From positions 62,001-126,000 of the forward strand of contig NZ_LGEG01000002.1 of the NCBI RefSeq assembly GCF_001280125.1: DNA of 64,000 nucleotides, written 5' to 3'. Origin of the DNA: Streptomyces sp. NRRL F-6492 (GTDB lineage: Bacteria > Actinomycetota > Actinomycetes > Streptomycetales > Streptomycetaceae). The notes beneath the pieces were generated by a model. It saw nothing but the letters and a program-made list of their open reading frames with translations, made no database searches and was not told the DNA's origin. Of this stretch, positions 15,864 to 23,432 are shown piece after piece (positions within the stretch are counted from its first letter, which is position 1; each line of letters opens with the position of its first letter). Both the position numbers and the translations under genes were made by a program.

Positions 15864-18323
15864 ATGTCCCGGACCCGAAGGTTCGTCCTCGCGCTCTCGG
15901 TCGTGCTCGCGGCGCTCGCCGCGGCCCTGTTCACCGCCCCCGGGGCCCAGGCCCACGAGGAGCGGCCCGTCACCTTCCCCGACGGCTCCGGCAGCGTGCC
16001 GAAGCTCCGCACGGGCGAACCCGACCTCCTCGTCTGCAAGGCCGACCGGACCGACTTCGCGCGCCGGATCTCCGGCTTCCCCGCCGTGCTCAGGGCCCGC
16101 AACCTCGCCCTCTTCGAGCGCTGCGCGGCCTCCGGGTACCGCCACCTCCAGCAGGCCGTCGACGCCGTCGACCGGCCCGGCCTCACCATCGCGATCCTCC
16201 CCGGCCGCTACGAGGAGGAACCCTCGCAGCCCCCGCCCACCGGCGCCTGCGCCCGCCTGAAGGCCCCGGACTCCGCGCTCGGCTACCAGATCCTCAGCTA
16301 CGAACAGCAGCGGCAGTGCCCGCACAACCAGAACCTGGTCGCGATCCTCGGCAAGAAGGACCTCCAGATCGAGGGCACCGGCGCCTCCCGCCTCGACGTC
16401 GTCATCGACGCCAAGTACCAGAAGCTCAACGCGATCCGGGCCGACGGCTCCGACGGCGTCTACTTCCGCAACTTCACCGCCCAGCGCACCACCTTCAACT
16501 CGCTGTACGTCCTCGCCGCCGACGGCTTCGTCATCGACGACGTCCTCACCCGCTGGAACGACGAGTACGGCTTCCTCACCTTCGCCTCCGACCACGGCCT
16601 CTACAAGAACTGCGAGTCCTACGGCAACGGCGACTCCGGCATCTACCCCGGCTCGGCCTCGAACATCAACGACGGCCGCGGCTACGACGTCCCCCGCTAC
16701 TCCATCGAGATCACCGGCTGCCGCAGCCACCACAACATGGTCGGCTACTCCGGCACCGCCGGGGACTCGGTCTGGGTCCACGACAACGAGTTCGACCACA
16801 ACATGGGCGGCGCCTCCATGGACTCCGCCTTCCCCGGCCACCCCGGCCTGCCCCAGAACCACGCCCGCTTCGAACGCAACCTGATCCACGACAACAACCA
16901 GAACTACTACCCCTACGTCGCCGACGGCACCTGCGCCAAACCTCCCGTCGAACGCGGCTACGAACAGGGCGTCGTCTGCCCCCAGATCTCCATGCCGCCC
17001 GGCACCGGCATCATCACCGCCGGCGGCAACTGGAACCTCTACGAGGACAACTGGGTCTACGGCCACCAGCGCACCGCCTTCTACCTCAACGCCGTCCCCG
17101 CCCTCATCCGCGGCGAGTCCGCCTGGAGCAAGCAGACCGACACCTCCCACCACAACCGCTACGCCGGCAACCACCTCGGCGTCGACCGCTCGGGCGCCTC
17201 CCGCCCCAACCGCACCGACGTCTGGTGGGACGGCCAGGGCGGCGGCAACTGCTGGCAGGCCGACGCCGGCGCCACCAGCCCCGGCGCCCCGCCCCAGTGC
17301 GGCGCCCGGCGCGGCGAGGTCTCCGGCGCCGCCGACCGTCTCGTCGGCGAACCCGTCAAACTCGCCCAACTCCTCGTCTGCGCCGACTACGACGTCCAGG
17401 CCCGCCGCCTCCCGGCCGGCTGCGACTGGTACGGCGCCCGGGGCCTCCAGCGCGTCGAGACCCAGCTCGCCCTGGGCACCGCCCTCGTCCTCGCCCTCAC
17501 CGGCGGCGCCCTGTGGTGGCGACGGCTGCGCGGCGACCGGCTCGCGGGCGCGGCCACGCTCATCGGCCTCGCGGGCCTCGCCCTGGACGTGGCCGGCTCG
17601 ACCCTCGCCCTCACCCCGACCGCCGTCCCGGCCGTCGCACTGCTGCTCACCGGCGTCTGGTGGACCCTGCTCGGCCTCACCCTGCGCCCCACCCGCCCCG
17701 CCTTCGCCTGGACCACCCTGACGCTCGGCGCCCTCACCCTCCTCGACGCCTTCGACAAGGCGGTCCTCATGATCCCCGGCACCCCCGTGAGCCCCGCCTG
17801 GCTCCGCCTCCTCCTCGGCGTCGCCTGGGTCCTCTGGGCGGTGGTGGCGGCGGGGGCCCACCCGCCGGGCGGAGGAGAGACGGGCGGGGGACCGGTTGGA
17901 GCGTCGGTCGGAGCGGCGAGCGGGGGGCCGGGTGGAGTGCCGGGTGGAGCGGCGAGCGGGGAACCGGGTGGAGTGCCGGGTGGAGCGGTAGGCGGAGGAC
18001 CGGGTGGAGTGCCGGGTGGAGAGTCGGCCAGGCTGGCGGGAGAGTCGGCCGGGCTGACCGGAGAGCCGGCCGGGTCGGCCGGGCTGGCTGTACCGCCCGG
18101 GGAGTCGGCCGGACCGACCGGAGGACGAGCCGGAGAACCAGTCGGAAGGCCGACCGGAGAACCGGGGGGAGAACCGGGCGGAGAACTGGGCGGAAGGCCG
18201 ACCGGGAAACCGGACGGGAAGTCGACCGGAAAGCCGGGTGAGCCCGGAGGCGCTCCCGTCTCCCCTTCCGCAATCCCGCCGTCCCCTGACGCCCGCCCGC
18301 ACCACGGGGAGGGAGCCGCGTGA
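15864..18323 (+). CDS. Secreted right-handed beta-helix protein with C-terminal membrane domain and Gly/Pro-rich tail
   Basis: The start is set at MSRTRRFVLALSVVL (ATG at 15864), which begins a Sec signal peptide (cut near AQA, residue ~29). The frame upstream is open but non-coding in character. Residues ~70-490 show a pectate-lyase-like beta-helix with repeated short turns (VYFRNFTA, DGFVIDDV, HGLYKNCESYGNGDSGIYPG, HDNEFDHNMGG, YEDNWVYGHQ) and many exposed Asn, Asp and His. Four hydrophobic helices follow (about 533-665), and then ~155 residues rich in Gly, Pro, Glu and Thr encoded by tandem repeats. The helix domain would lie outside the membrane. Carbohydrate or metal binding is plausible. 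Its stop overlaps the next start (GTGA), so all three genes are coupled. Confidence 0.85.
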   Translation: MSRTRRFVLALSVVLAALAAALFTAPGAQAHEERPVTFPDGSGSVPKLRTGEPDLLVCKADRTDFARRISGFPAVLRARNLALFERCAASGYRHLQQAVDAVDRPGLTIAILPGRYEEEPSQPPPTGACARLKAPDSALGYQILSYEQQRQCPHNQNLVAILGKKDLQIEGTGASRLDVVIDAKYQKLNAIRADGSDGVYFRNFTAQRTTFNSLYVLAADGFVIDDVLTRWNDEYGFLTFASDHGLYKNCESYGNGDSGIYPGSASNINDGRGYDVPRYSIEITGCRSHHNMVGYSGTAGDSVWVHDNEFDHNMGGASMDSAFPGHPGLPQNHARFERNLIHDNNQNYYPYVADGTCAKPPVERGYEQGVVCPQISMPPGTGIITAGGNWNLYEDNWVYGHQRTAFYLNAVPALIRGESAWSKQTDTSHHNRYAGNHLGVDRSGASRPNRTDVWWDGQGGGNCWQADAGATSPGAPPQCGARRGEVSGAADRLVGEPVKLAQLLVCADYDVQARRLPAGCDWYGARGLQRVETQLALGTALVLALTGGALWWRRLRGDRLAGAATLIGLAGLALDVAGSTLALTPTAVPAVALLLTGVWWTLLGLTLRPTRPAFAWTTLTLGALTLLDAFDKAVLMIPGTPVSPAWLRLLLGVAWVLWAVVAAGAHPPGGGETGGGPVGASVGAASGGPGGVPGGAASGEPGGVPGGAVGGGPGGVPGGESARLAGESAGLTGEPAGSAGLAVPPGESAGPTGGRAGEPVGRPTGEPGGEPGGELGGRPTGKPDGKSTGKPGEPGGAPVSPSAIPPSPDARPHHGEGAA
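17928..18022 (+). repeat. 36-bp in-frame tandem repeat in the beta-helix protein tail
   Basis: About 2.6 copies of a unit beginning CCGGGTGGAGTGCCGGGTGG start at 17928, 17964 and 18000. Each encodes a 12-residue block of the type PGGVPGGAASGE. The multiple-of-three length keeps the frame, so copy number could vary between strains without breaking the gene. Confidence 0.8.
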
Positions 18324-19180
18324 CGCGCGCGCACGGGTCACGGCCCCTCGGGCGGCGGTTCGGCGGCCTCTGCCTGGTGCTCGTCCTGGCCGCCGCTCCG
18401 GTCCTCGCGGGCTGCGGCGGCCGGGCCACCACCCACCACAAGCCCGGTACCGGCCACCAGGAGGCCACCGCCGGCAGCGGCGCCCTGCTGCCGGCCTGGG
18501 ACGAGGCCGGGCACCGCCTCCGGGAGCTTCCCGCGGCGGAAGCACCCACCGTCCGGGCCGAGATCCGGCCCGACTCCGAGGGCGGCTGGAACGTCCACCT
18601 CACCGTGGAGAGGTTCCTCTTCACCCCGGAGAGCACCGGCGGCGCGGCCGTCCCCGGCCGGGGCCACGCCCGCCTCCTGGTCGACGGCCGTGAGGCGGGC
18701 CGCCTCTACGGCCCCTGGGGATATGTACCGACCGGCGCCCGCACCCTGACCGTCCGGCTCCACGCGGACGACCACACCGTCTGGGCCGTCGACGGCACCC
18801 CCGTCCAGACCACCGTCCCCCTGTCCGGAGCCTCCGCCCCATCCACCTCATCCGCCCCGCCGAACGCCCGCCCCACCGAACCCGCCGAACCCACCGACCG
18901 ATCCGAACCCGCTGGTTCCGATCGGACCGTCACCCTCACCATCGCCGGCAGGGCCGTCCAACCCCCTCCCTCCCGCATCGAGTTGAAGAAGGGCGAACGA
19001 CTCACCCTCCGTGTCACCAGCGACCGCGACGACACCCTCCACGTCCACGGCTACGACCGTGAACTGCCGCTCTCCGCCGGCGCACCCGCCACCCTCACCC
19101 TCACCGCGGACCGCACCGGCCTCTTCGAGGTCGAGACGCACGATTCCGGACTCGTGCTGACCCAACTCGTCGTCCGATGA
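18320..19180 (+). CDS. Lipoprotein with C-terminal cupredoxin-like domain
   Basis: The GTG start overlaps the preceding stop by 4 bp. The 286 residues begin with a basic n-region and a lipobox LAGC (Cys32), so the protein is anchored to the outer face of the membrane. A His-containing stretch (TTHHKPGTGHQ) follows. Residues ~60-165 form one beta-domain, a Pro/Thr/Glu linker spans ~170-205, and the C-terminal ~80 residues read like a cupredoxin sandwich (RIELKKGERLTLRVTSDRDDTLHVHGYDRELPL, ending LVLTQLVVR). The HVHGY motif could supply a metal ligand, though a full type-1 copper set (Cys, Met) is not present. The partners are the beta-helix and membrane proteins on either side. Confidence 0.8.
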   Translation: MTRAHGSRPLGRRFGGLCLVLVLAAAPVLAGCGGRATTHHKPGTGHQEATAGSGALLPAWDEAGHRLRELPAAEAPTVRAEIRPDSEGGWNVHLTVERFLFTPESTGGAAVPGRGHARLLVDGREAGRLYGPWGYVPTGARTLTVRLHADDHTVWAVDGTPVQTTVPLSGASAPSTSSAPPNARPTEPAEPTDRSEPAGSDRTVTLTIAGRAVQPPPSRIELKKGERLTLRVTSDRDDTLHVHGYDRELPLSAGAPATLTLTADRTGLFEVETHDSGLVLTQLVVR

Positions 19181-20550
19181 CCGCGGCCCTCACCCATTCC
19201 CTCACCTCCGTCCAGGCCTTCGCCCATGTCCCCGCCTCCGTCCAGCCCCTCGCCCACGCCCCTGCTCATGCCCACGCCACGCCGCTGCCCCTTCCGCTCG
19301 CCCACGGCGTGGGCTCCCAGCACGACCTCCCCCTCTCCCCCTTCTACGCCTACGCCGGAGCCTTCACCGCGCTCCTCGTCTCCTTCCTCGCCCTCGGCCT
19401 GCTCTGGTCCTCCTCCCGCTTCCGGGGCGACCTGGCCGGACGCCCGCTTCCCGCCGCTCTCCAACGGGCCGCCGACGCCCCGTCCACCCGCACCGCGCTC
19501 CGGCTCCTCGGCGCCGTCGTCGCCCTCGTCTTCCTCCTCCACCTCCTCTTCGGCCCGGACGACCCGGACCGCAACCCCGCCCCCGGCGCCCTCTACGTCC
19601 TCCTCTGGGTCGGACTCGTACCCGCCTCCCTCCTCCTCGGCCCCGCCTGGCGCCTGCTCAACCCCCTGCGCGCCCTCCACGCCCTCCACCCGCCGAGGAA
19701 CCCCCGCCCACTGCCCGCCGCCCTCGGCATCCGGCCCGCCGCCGCGGGTCTCCTCCTCTTCACCTGGCTCGAACTCGTCGCCCCCGACAACACCTCCCGC
19801 ACCACCCTCCTGATCGCCCTCGCCCTTCACGTCGGCGTCCAGCTCCTGGGCGCCGCCCGCTACGGCGACCGCTGGTTCGCCCACGCCGACCCCTTCGAGG
19901 TGTACTCCTCCCTCCTCGCCCGGCTCTCCCCGCTCGGCCGCCGCGCAGACGGCCGACTGGTCCTGCGCTCCCCGTTCGACGGCCTCGACTCCACCCCCCT
20001 GCTCCCCGGCCTCGTCGCCACCGTCTGCGTGCTCCTCGGCTCCACCGCCTACGACGGCCTCTCCGACAACCCCCGCTGGATCACCACCCTCCAGACCTCA
20101 CCCCTCGGCCCCGTCCCCACCGCCACGCTCGGTCTCCTCGCCGCCGTGGTCCTCGCCGCCGCCTGCTACGGCCTCTGCGCCGGCGCCCTGCGTCTGATGG
20201 ACCGCGAACTCACCACCCCCCTCACCTCCTTCGCCCATTCCCTGCTGCCCATCGCCCTCGGCTATCTCACTGCCCACTACTTCTCACTCCTAGTCACTGA
20301 ATTTCCACGTACCGTAATCATGGCAGGGGGCACTGACAACGCCCATGCCCCTCCTCCGCCCCTGGATCCCGGCGGCCTCGCGACCCTCCAGGTCGCCGCC
20401 GTCGTCACCGGCCACGTCCTCGGTGTCGTCGCCGCCCACGACCGGTCCGTTCGCCTCTTCCCACCGGCCCGGGCCGTCGCCGGCCAACTCCCCCTGTTCC
20501 TGCTGATGATCGCGTACACCCTCGGAGGCATCGGTCTGCTCGTCGCCTGA
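19177..20550 (+). CDS. Polytopic membrane protein, fenitrothion-hydrolase-annotated family
   Basis: The ATG overlaps the lipoprotein stop by 4 bp. After ~45 residues that include a His-rich segment (AHAPAHAHATPLPL), the protein alternates hydrophobic helices, about ten to eleven in total. Characteristic segments are AHGVGSQHDLPL, LLNPLRALHALHP, HADPFEVYSSLLARLSPLGRRADG, STAYDGLSDNPRW, LPIALGYLTAHYFSLLVTE and VVTGHVLGVVAAHDRSVRLF. From memory these match the Streptomyces membrane proteins labelled fenitrothion hydrolase; that activity is doubtful as a native role. Conserved His, Asp and Glu near membrane faces suggest metal or proton handling. It closes the three-gene operon. Confidence 0.75.
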   Translation: MTAALTHSLTSVQAFAHVPASVQPLAHAPAHAHATPLPLPLAHGVGSQHDLPLSPFYAYAGAFTALLVSFLALGLLWSSSRFRGDLAGRPLPAALQRAADAPSTRTALRLLGAVVALVFLLHLLFGPDDPDRNPAPGALYVLLWVGLVPASLLLGPAWRLLNPLRALHALHPPRNPRPLPAALGIRPAAAGLLLFTWLELVAPDNTSRTTLLIALALHVGVQLLGAARYGDRWFAHADPFEVYSSLLARLSPLGRRADGRLVLRSPFDGLDSTPLLPGLVATVCVLLGSTAYDGLSDNPRWITTLQTSPLGPVPTATLGLLAAVVLAAACYGLCAGALRLMDRELTTPLTSFAHSLLPIALGYLTAHYFSLLVTEFPRTVIMAGGTDNAHAPPPPLDPGGLATLQVAAVVTGHVLGVVAAHDRSVRLFPPARAVAGQLPLFLLMIAYTLGGIGLLVA

Positions 20551-20586
20551 GGCCCCGGCTTCGCCCTTCCCCGTCGGAGCGGCATC

Positions 20587-21438
20587 ATGGACCCCGTGCC
20601 CCAGACCCGCCCCCAGACCGCTCCGGCGCTCCGCCGCGCCCCCGTGCAGCAGCGCAGTGCCGAGCGGCTCGCCCGGATCCTCGACGCCTGCGCCGTACTC
20701 CTCGACGAGACCGGGTACGAGCGGCTGAGCACCCGGGCCGTCGCCGTCCGCGCCGGTGTCCCCATCGGCTCCGTCTACCGCTTCTTCGGCAACAAGCGGG
20801 CGATGGTCGCGGCCCTCGCACTCCGCAACCTCGACCGATATGCCGAGCGGGTCTCCGAGCGCCTCGCCGCGACACCGCTCCTCGACGCGTACGGAGCCAT
20901 CGACGGCGTCCTCGACGAGTTCATCGCGATGAAGCGGACCGTCCCGGGCTTCGCCCTCGTCGACTTCGGCGTGCCCGCCGCCGCGCCCGGAGAAGCCTCG
21001 GGTCGTACCTCCGAGGACGAGGCCGACGCCGCCGACACGGCCGACGAGACCGACACGGCCGACGAGACCGACACGGCCGACGAGACCGACGCCGCCGACG
21101 AGACCGACGGCGTCCCCGGCACCTCCGATGCGGGTGACGGCGTGGACCCGAGCGGCGGCGTGGACTCGCGCGGCGGCACGGACCCGCGGGACAGCACGGA
21201 CCCGCGGGACGAGGCCGAGGATCCCAACCGGCTCGTCGCCGAGCGGCTCTGTGGTCTCCTCGCCGCCCATCTGGGCCGTCCCGCCGACGAGGAACTGCAC
21301 CGGAAGGTGCTCGTCGGGGTCGAGACCGCCGACGCCCTCGTCCGGCTCGCCTTCCGCACGGATCCCGCCGGTGATCCGGCGCTCGTCGACGAGACCCGGC
21401 TCCTCCTCTACGCGTATCTGGCGCCCTCCCTCTCGTAG
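20587..21438 (+). CDS. TetR-family regulator with acidic repeat insertion
   Basis: The 283-residue protein is long for the family (about 200). Residues ~20-75 are the TetR DNA-binding domain (RSAERLARILDACAVLLDETGYERLSTRAVAVRAGVPIGSVYRFFGNKRAMV). The C-terminal ligand domain is split by an insertion (about 130-215) that begins with four 6-residue repeats of DTADET type and continues with Gly/Asp/Ser/Pro-rich sequence, before resuming at NRLVAERLCGLLAAHLG. The insertion is very acidic and probably disordered. It starts 36 bp after the membrane-protein gene, so read-through is possible. Targets are unknown; the flavoprotein gene 290 bp downstream is a candidate. Confidence 0.85.
   Translation: MDPVPQTRPQTAPALRRAPVQQRSAERLARILDACAVLLDETGYERLSTRAVAVRAGVPIGSVYRFFGNKRAMVAALALRNLDRYAERVSERLAATPLLDAYGAIDGVLDEFIAMKRTVPGFALVDFGVPAAAPGEASGRTSEDEADAADTADETDTADETDTADETDAADETDGVPGTSDAGDGVDPSGGVDSRGGTDPRDSTDPRDEAEDPNRLVAERLCGLLAAHLGRPADEELHRKVLVGVETADALVRLAFRTDPAGDPALVDETRLLLYAYLAPSLS
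21034..21105 (+). repeat. 18-bp tandem repeat inside the TetR gene
   Basis: Four units lie at 21034, 21052, 21070 and 21088. The first three are identical (GACACGGCCGACGAGACC) and the fourth differs at three positions. They encode Asp-Thr-Ala-Asp-Glu-Thr blocks. The near identity points to recent slippage or expansion. Confidence 0.9.
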
Positions 21439-21727
21439 GGGCCGCGGTCCTCCGGGGTCGGTCCCGGTGTCGGTCGCGTTCGCGCCAGTGGAGGGCGGCT
21501 GCGAGAGCGATCGTCGCGTTGGGGACGGGGGACGGGAGGCGAGCGGGGGCGGCGGCAGCCTGTCGGTTTCTGGCGGCCCCGTCGTCCACGCCCCTCCGTG
21601 ACCGAATCGCAGGTCGCCGTCTTGCTGGCCCGCCCTTTCACCCCGCTGCCCGCTGCCCGCCGCTCGTCCGCCTGGCCCTCTTATCCGCTTGTCAGTCCGC
21701 TCGCCTCGCCGTCTGGAGTTGTCGTCC

Positions 21728-23242
21728 ATGCCCGCTTCCCCGGCTCCGCCCGCCGTCGAACACCTCGACGTCCTGGTCATCGGCGCCGGGATCTCCGGCA
21801 TCGGGGCCGGCCGCTTTCTGAAGGCCGAGCTGCCGTCGAAGACCTTCGCGATCCTGGAGGCCCGGGCCGCCTCTGGCGGGACCTGGGACCTGTTCCGCTA
21901 CCCGGGGATCCGGTCCGACTCGGACCTGCACACCTTCGGCTACGCGTTCAAGCCGTGGCAGGGCGAGGAGTCCATCGCCACCGGGCCCCGGATCCTGTCG
22001 TACCTGCGCGAGACCGCGACCGAGAACGGGCTGGACGACCACATCCGTCACCACCACAAGGTGCTCTACGCGTCCTGGTCGAGCGATCGGGCGCGGTGGA
22101 CGGTGCACGTCGAACGCGCCGACACCGGCGAGCGGACGACGCTGACGTGCTCCTGGCTGTTCTGCGCGGGCGGCTACTACCGCTACGACCAGGGGTTCAC
22201 CCCGCACTTCGAGGGCCGGGAGCGCTTCCGCGGCACGATCGTGCACCCGCAGCACTGGCCCGGGGACCTCGACCACGCCGGCAAGCGGGTAGTGGTGATC
22301 GGCAGCGGCGCCACCGCGGTCACGTTGCTGCCCGCCATGGCCGAGACCGCCGCGCACGTGACGATGCTCCAGCGGACCCCGTCGTACGTCATGCCGGTGT
22401 CGAAGAGGGACGTGATCGCCAGCGCCCTGAAGAAGTACCTCGGGCCGGAGCGGGGCCACGCGCTGACCCGGCGGAAGAACATCGCCCGGCAGCGCTTCTT
22501 CTGGGCCTTCTGCCGGCGGTGGCCGAAGACCGCGCGCCGGATCATCCGACGGGCCAACATCCGGCAGCTGCCCGAGGGCTACCCGGTCGACGAGCACTTC
22601 AACCCGCCGTACGAGCCCTGGGACCAGCGTCTTTGCGCCGTGCCCGACGGGGACCTGTTCGAGGCCCTCCGCGCCGGGAAGGCCTCGGTCGTCACCGACC
22701 GGATCGCCACCTTCACCGAGAACGGGATACGGCTGGAGTCCGGCCGCGAACTGGAGGCCGACGTCGTCGTCACCGCGACCGGTCTGAACGTGCAGGCGTT
22801 CGGTGGCGTACGGATCACCGTCGACGGCGAGGAGATCCGCCCCTCCGACACCGTCGCCTACAAGGGCGTGATGCTCTCCGGGGTGCCCAACCTGGCCTTC
22901 TCGATCGGCTACACCAACAGTTCCTGGACGCTGAAGGTCGGCCTGCTGTGCGAGTACTTCTGCCGGCTCCTGGCCCACATGGACGCCTCCGGTCATGACA
23001 CCTGCCGGCCCGTTCCGGCCGATCCGGCGATGCCGACCCGGCCGTTCCTCGACTTCGGCGCGGGCTACATCCGGCGCGCGGTCGACCAACTGCCCCGGCA
23101 GGGCGACCGGACGCCGTGGCTGACCTCCATGGACTACCACTCGGACGTCAAACTGCTCCGCACCGACAGCATCCTCGACCCGGAACTGCGCTTCACCCGC
23201 GCCGGGGCCGCCCGCGCCGCGACGACGACAGCCACCCGGTGA
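21728..23242 (+). CDS. Flavin-containing monooxygenase, Baeyer-Villiger type
   Basis: The start at MPASPAPPAVEHLDVLVIGAG (ATG at 21728) sits about 10 nt after GGAG and places the FAD Rossmann motif GAGISGIGAG at residues 19-27; an ATG 39 nt earlier is possible. The Baeyer-Villiger fingerprint FxGxxxHxxxWP is intact as FRGTIVHPQHWP (167-178), and the NADPH motif GSGATAV lies at 192-198. The 504-residue length fits class B monooxygenases. It would use NADPH and O2 to convert a ketone to an ester or oxidise a soft heteroatom. It is alone between a TetR gene and a molybdoenzyme. Substrate unknown. Confidence 0.92.
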   Translation: MPASPAPPAVEHLDVLVIGAGISGIGAGRFLKAELPSKTFAILEARAASGGTWDLFRYPGIRSDSDLHTFGYAFKPWQGEESIATGPRILSYLRETATENGLDDHIRHHHKVLYASWSSDRARWTVHVERADTGERTTLTCSWLFCAGGYYRYDQGFTPHFEGRERFRGTIVHPQHWPGDLDHAGKRVVVIGSGATAVTLLPAMAETAAHVTMLQRTPSYVMPVSKRDVIASALKKYLGPERGHALTRRKNIARQRFFWAFCRRWPKTARRIIRRANIRQLPEGYPVDEHFNPPYEPWDQRLCAVPDGDLFEALRAGKASVVTDRIATFTENGIRLESGRELEADVVVTATGLNVQAFGGVRITVDGEEIRPSDTVAYKGVMLSGVPNLAFSIGYTNSSWTLKVGLLCEYFCRLLAHMDASGHDTCRPVPADPAMPTRPFLDFGAGYIRRAVDQLPRQGDRTPWLTSMDYHSDVKLLRTDSILDPELRFTRAGAARAATTTATR

Positions 23243-23386
23243 GCGAGGCGAGCACGACGACGGCGCCCGGGCGCGGCGACTCCGGACGCGCCCGGGCGCG
23301 GCGGCCCCGGGCGCCCCCGAGCTCAGCGCCCCGCACCTGCCCAAGCGCCGGTTCGTCGACCTCGCGCACGACCCTCCCCTACGTCC

Positions 23387-23401
23387 CTACCGGTCGGTAT
23401 G
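23387..23401 (-). promoter_or_regulatory. CATACCGACCGGT motif upstream of molybdopterin oxidoreductase
   Basis: On the minus strand the site reads CATACCGACCGGTAG; the core TACCG-GT-CGGTA is an inverted repeat. It is 32-46 bp upstream of the start codon and overlaps a TATGCT -10-like hexamer (23398-23403). The same 13-mer occurs at 43328 and a close variant at 47339. Confidence 0.55.
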
Positions 23402-23432
23402 CTCGGGCTCCCGACGCCCCCAGGGAGACGCC

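Noticed and set aside
19177..20550. A pesticide-degrading (fenitrothion hydrolase) activity
   Set aside because: That is only a family label recalled from annotation. The fixed three-gene context points to an envelope function instead.
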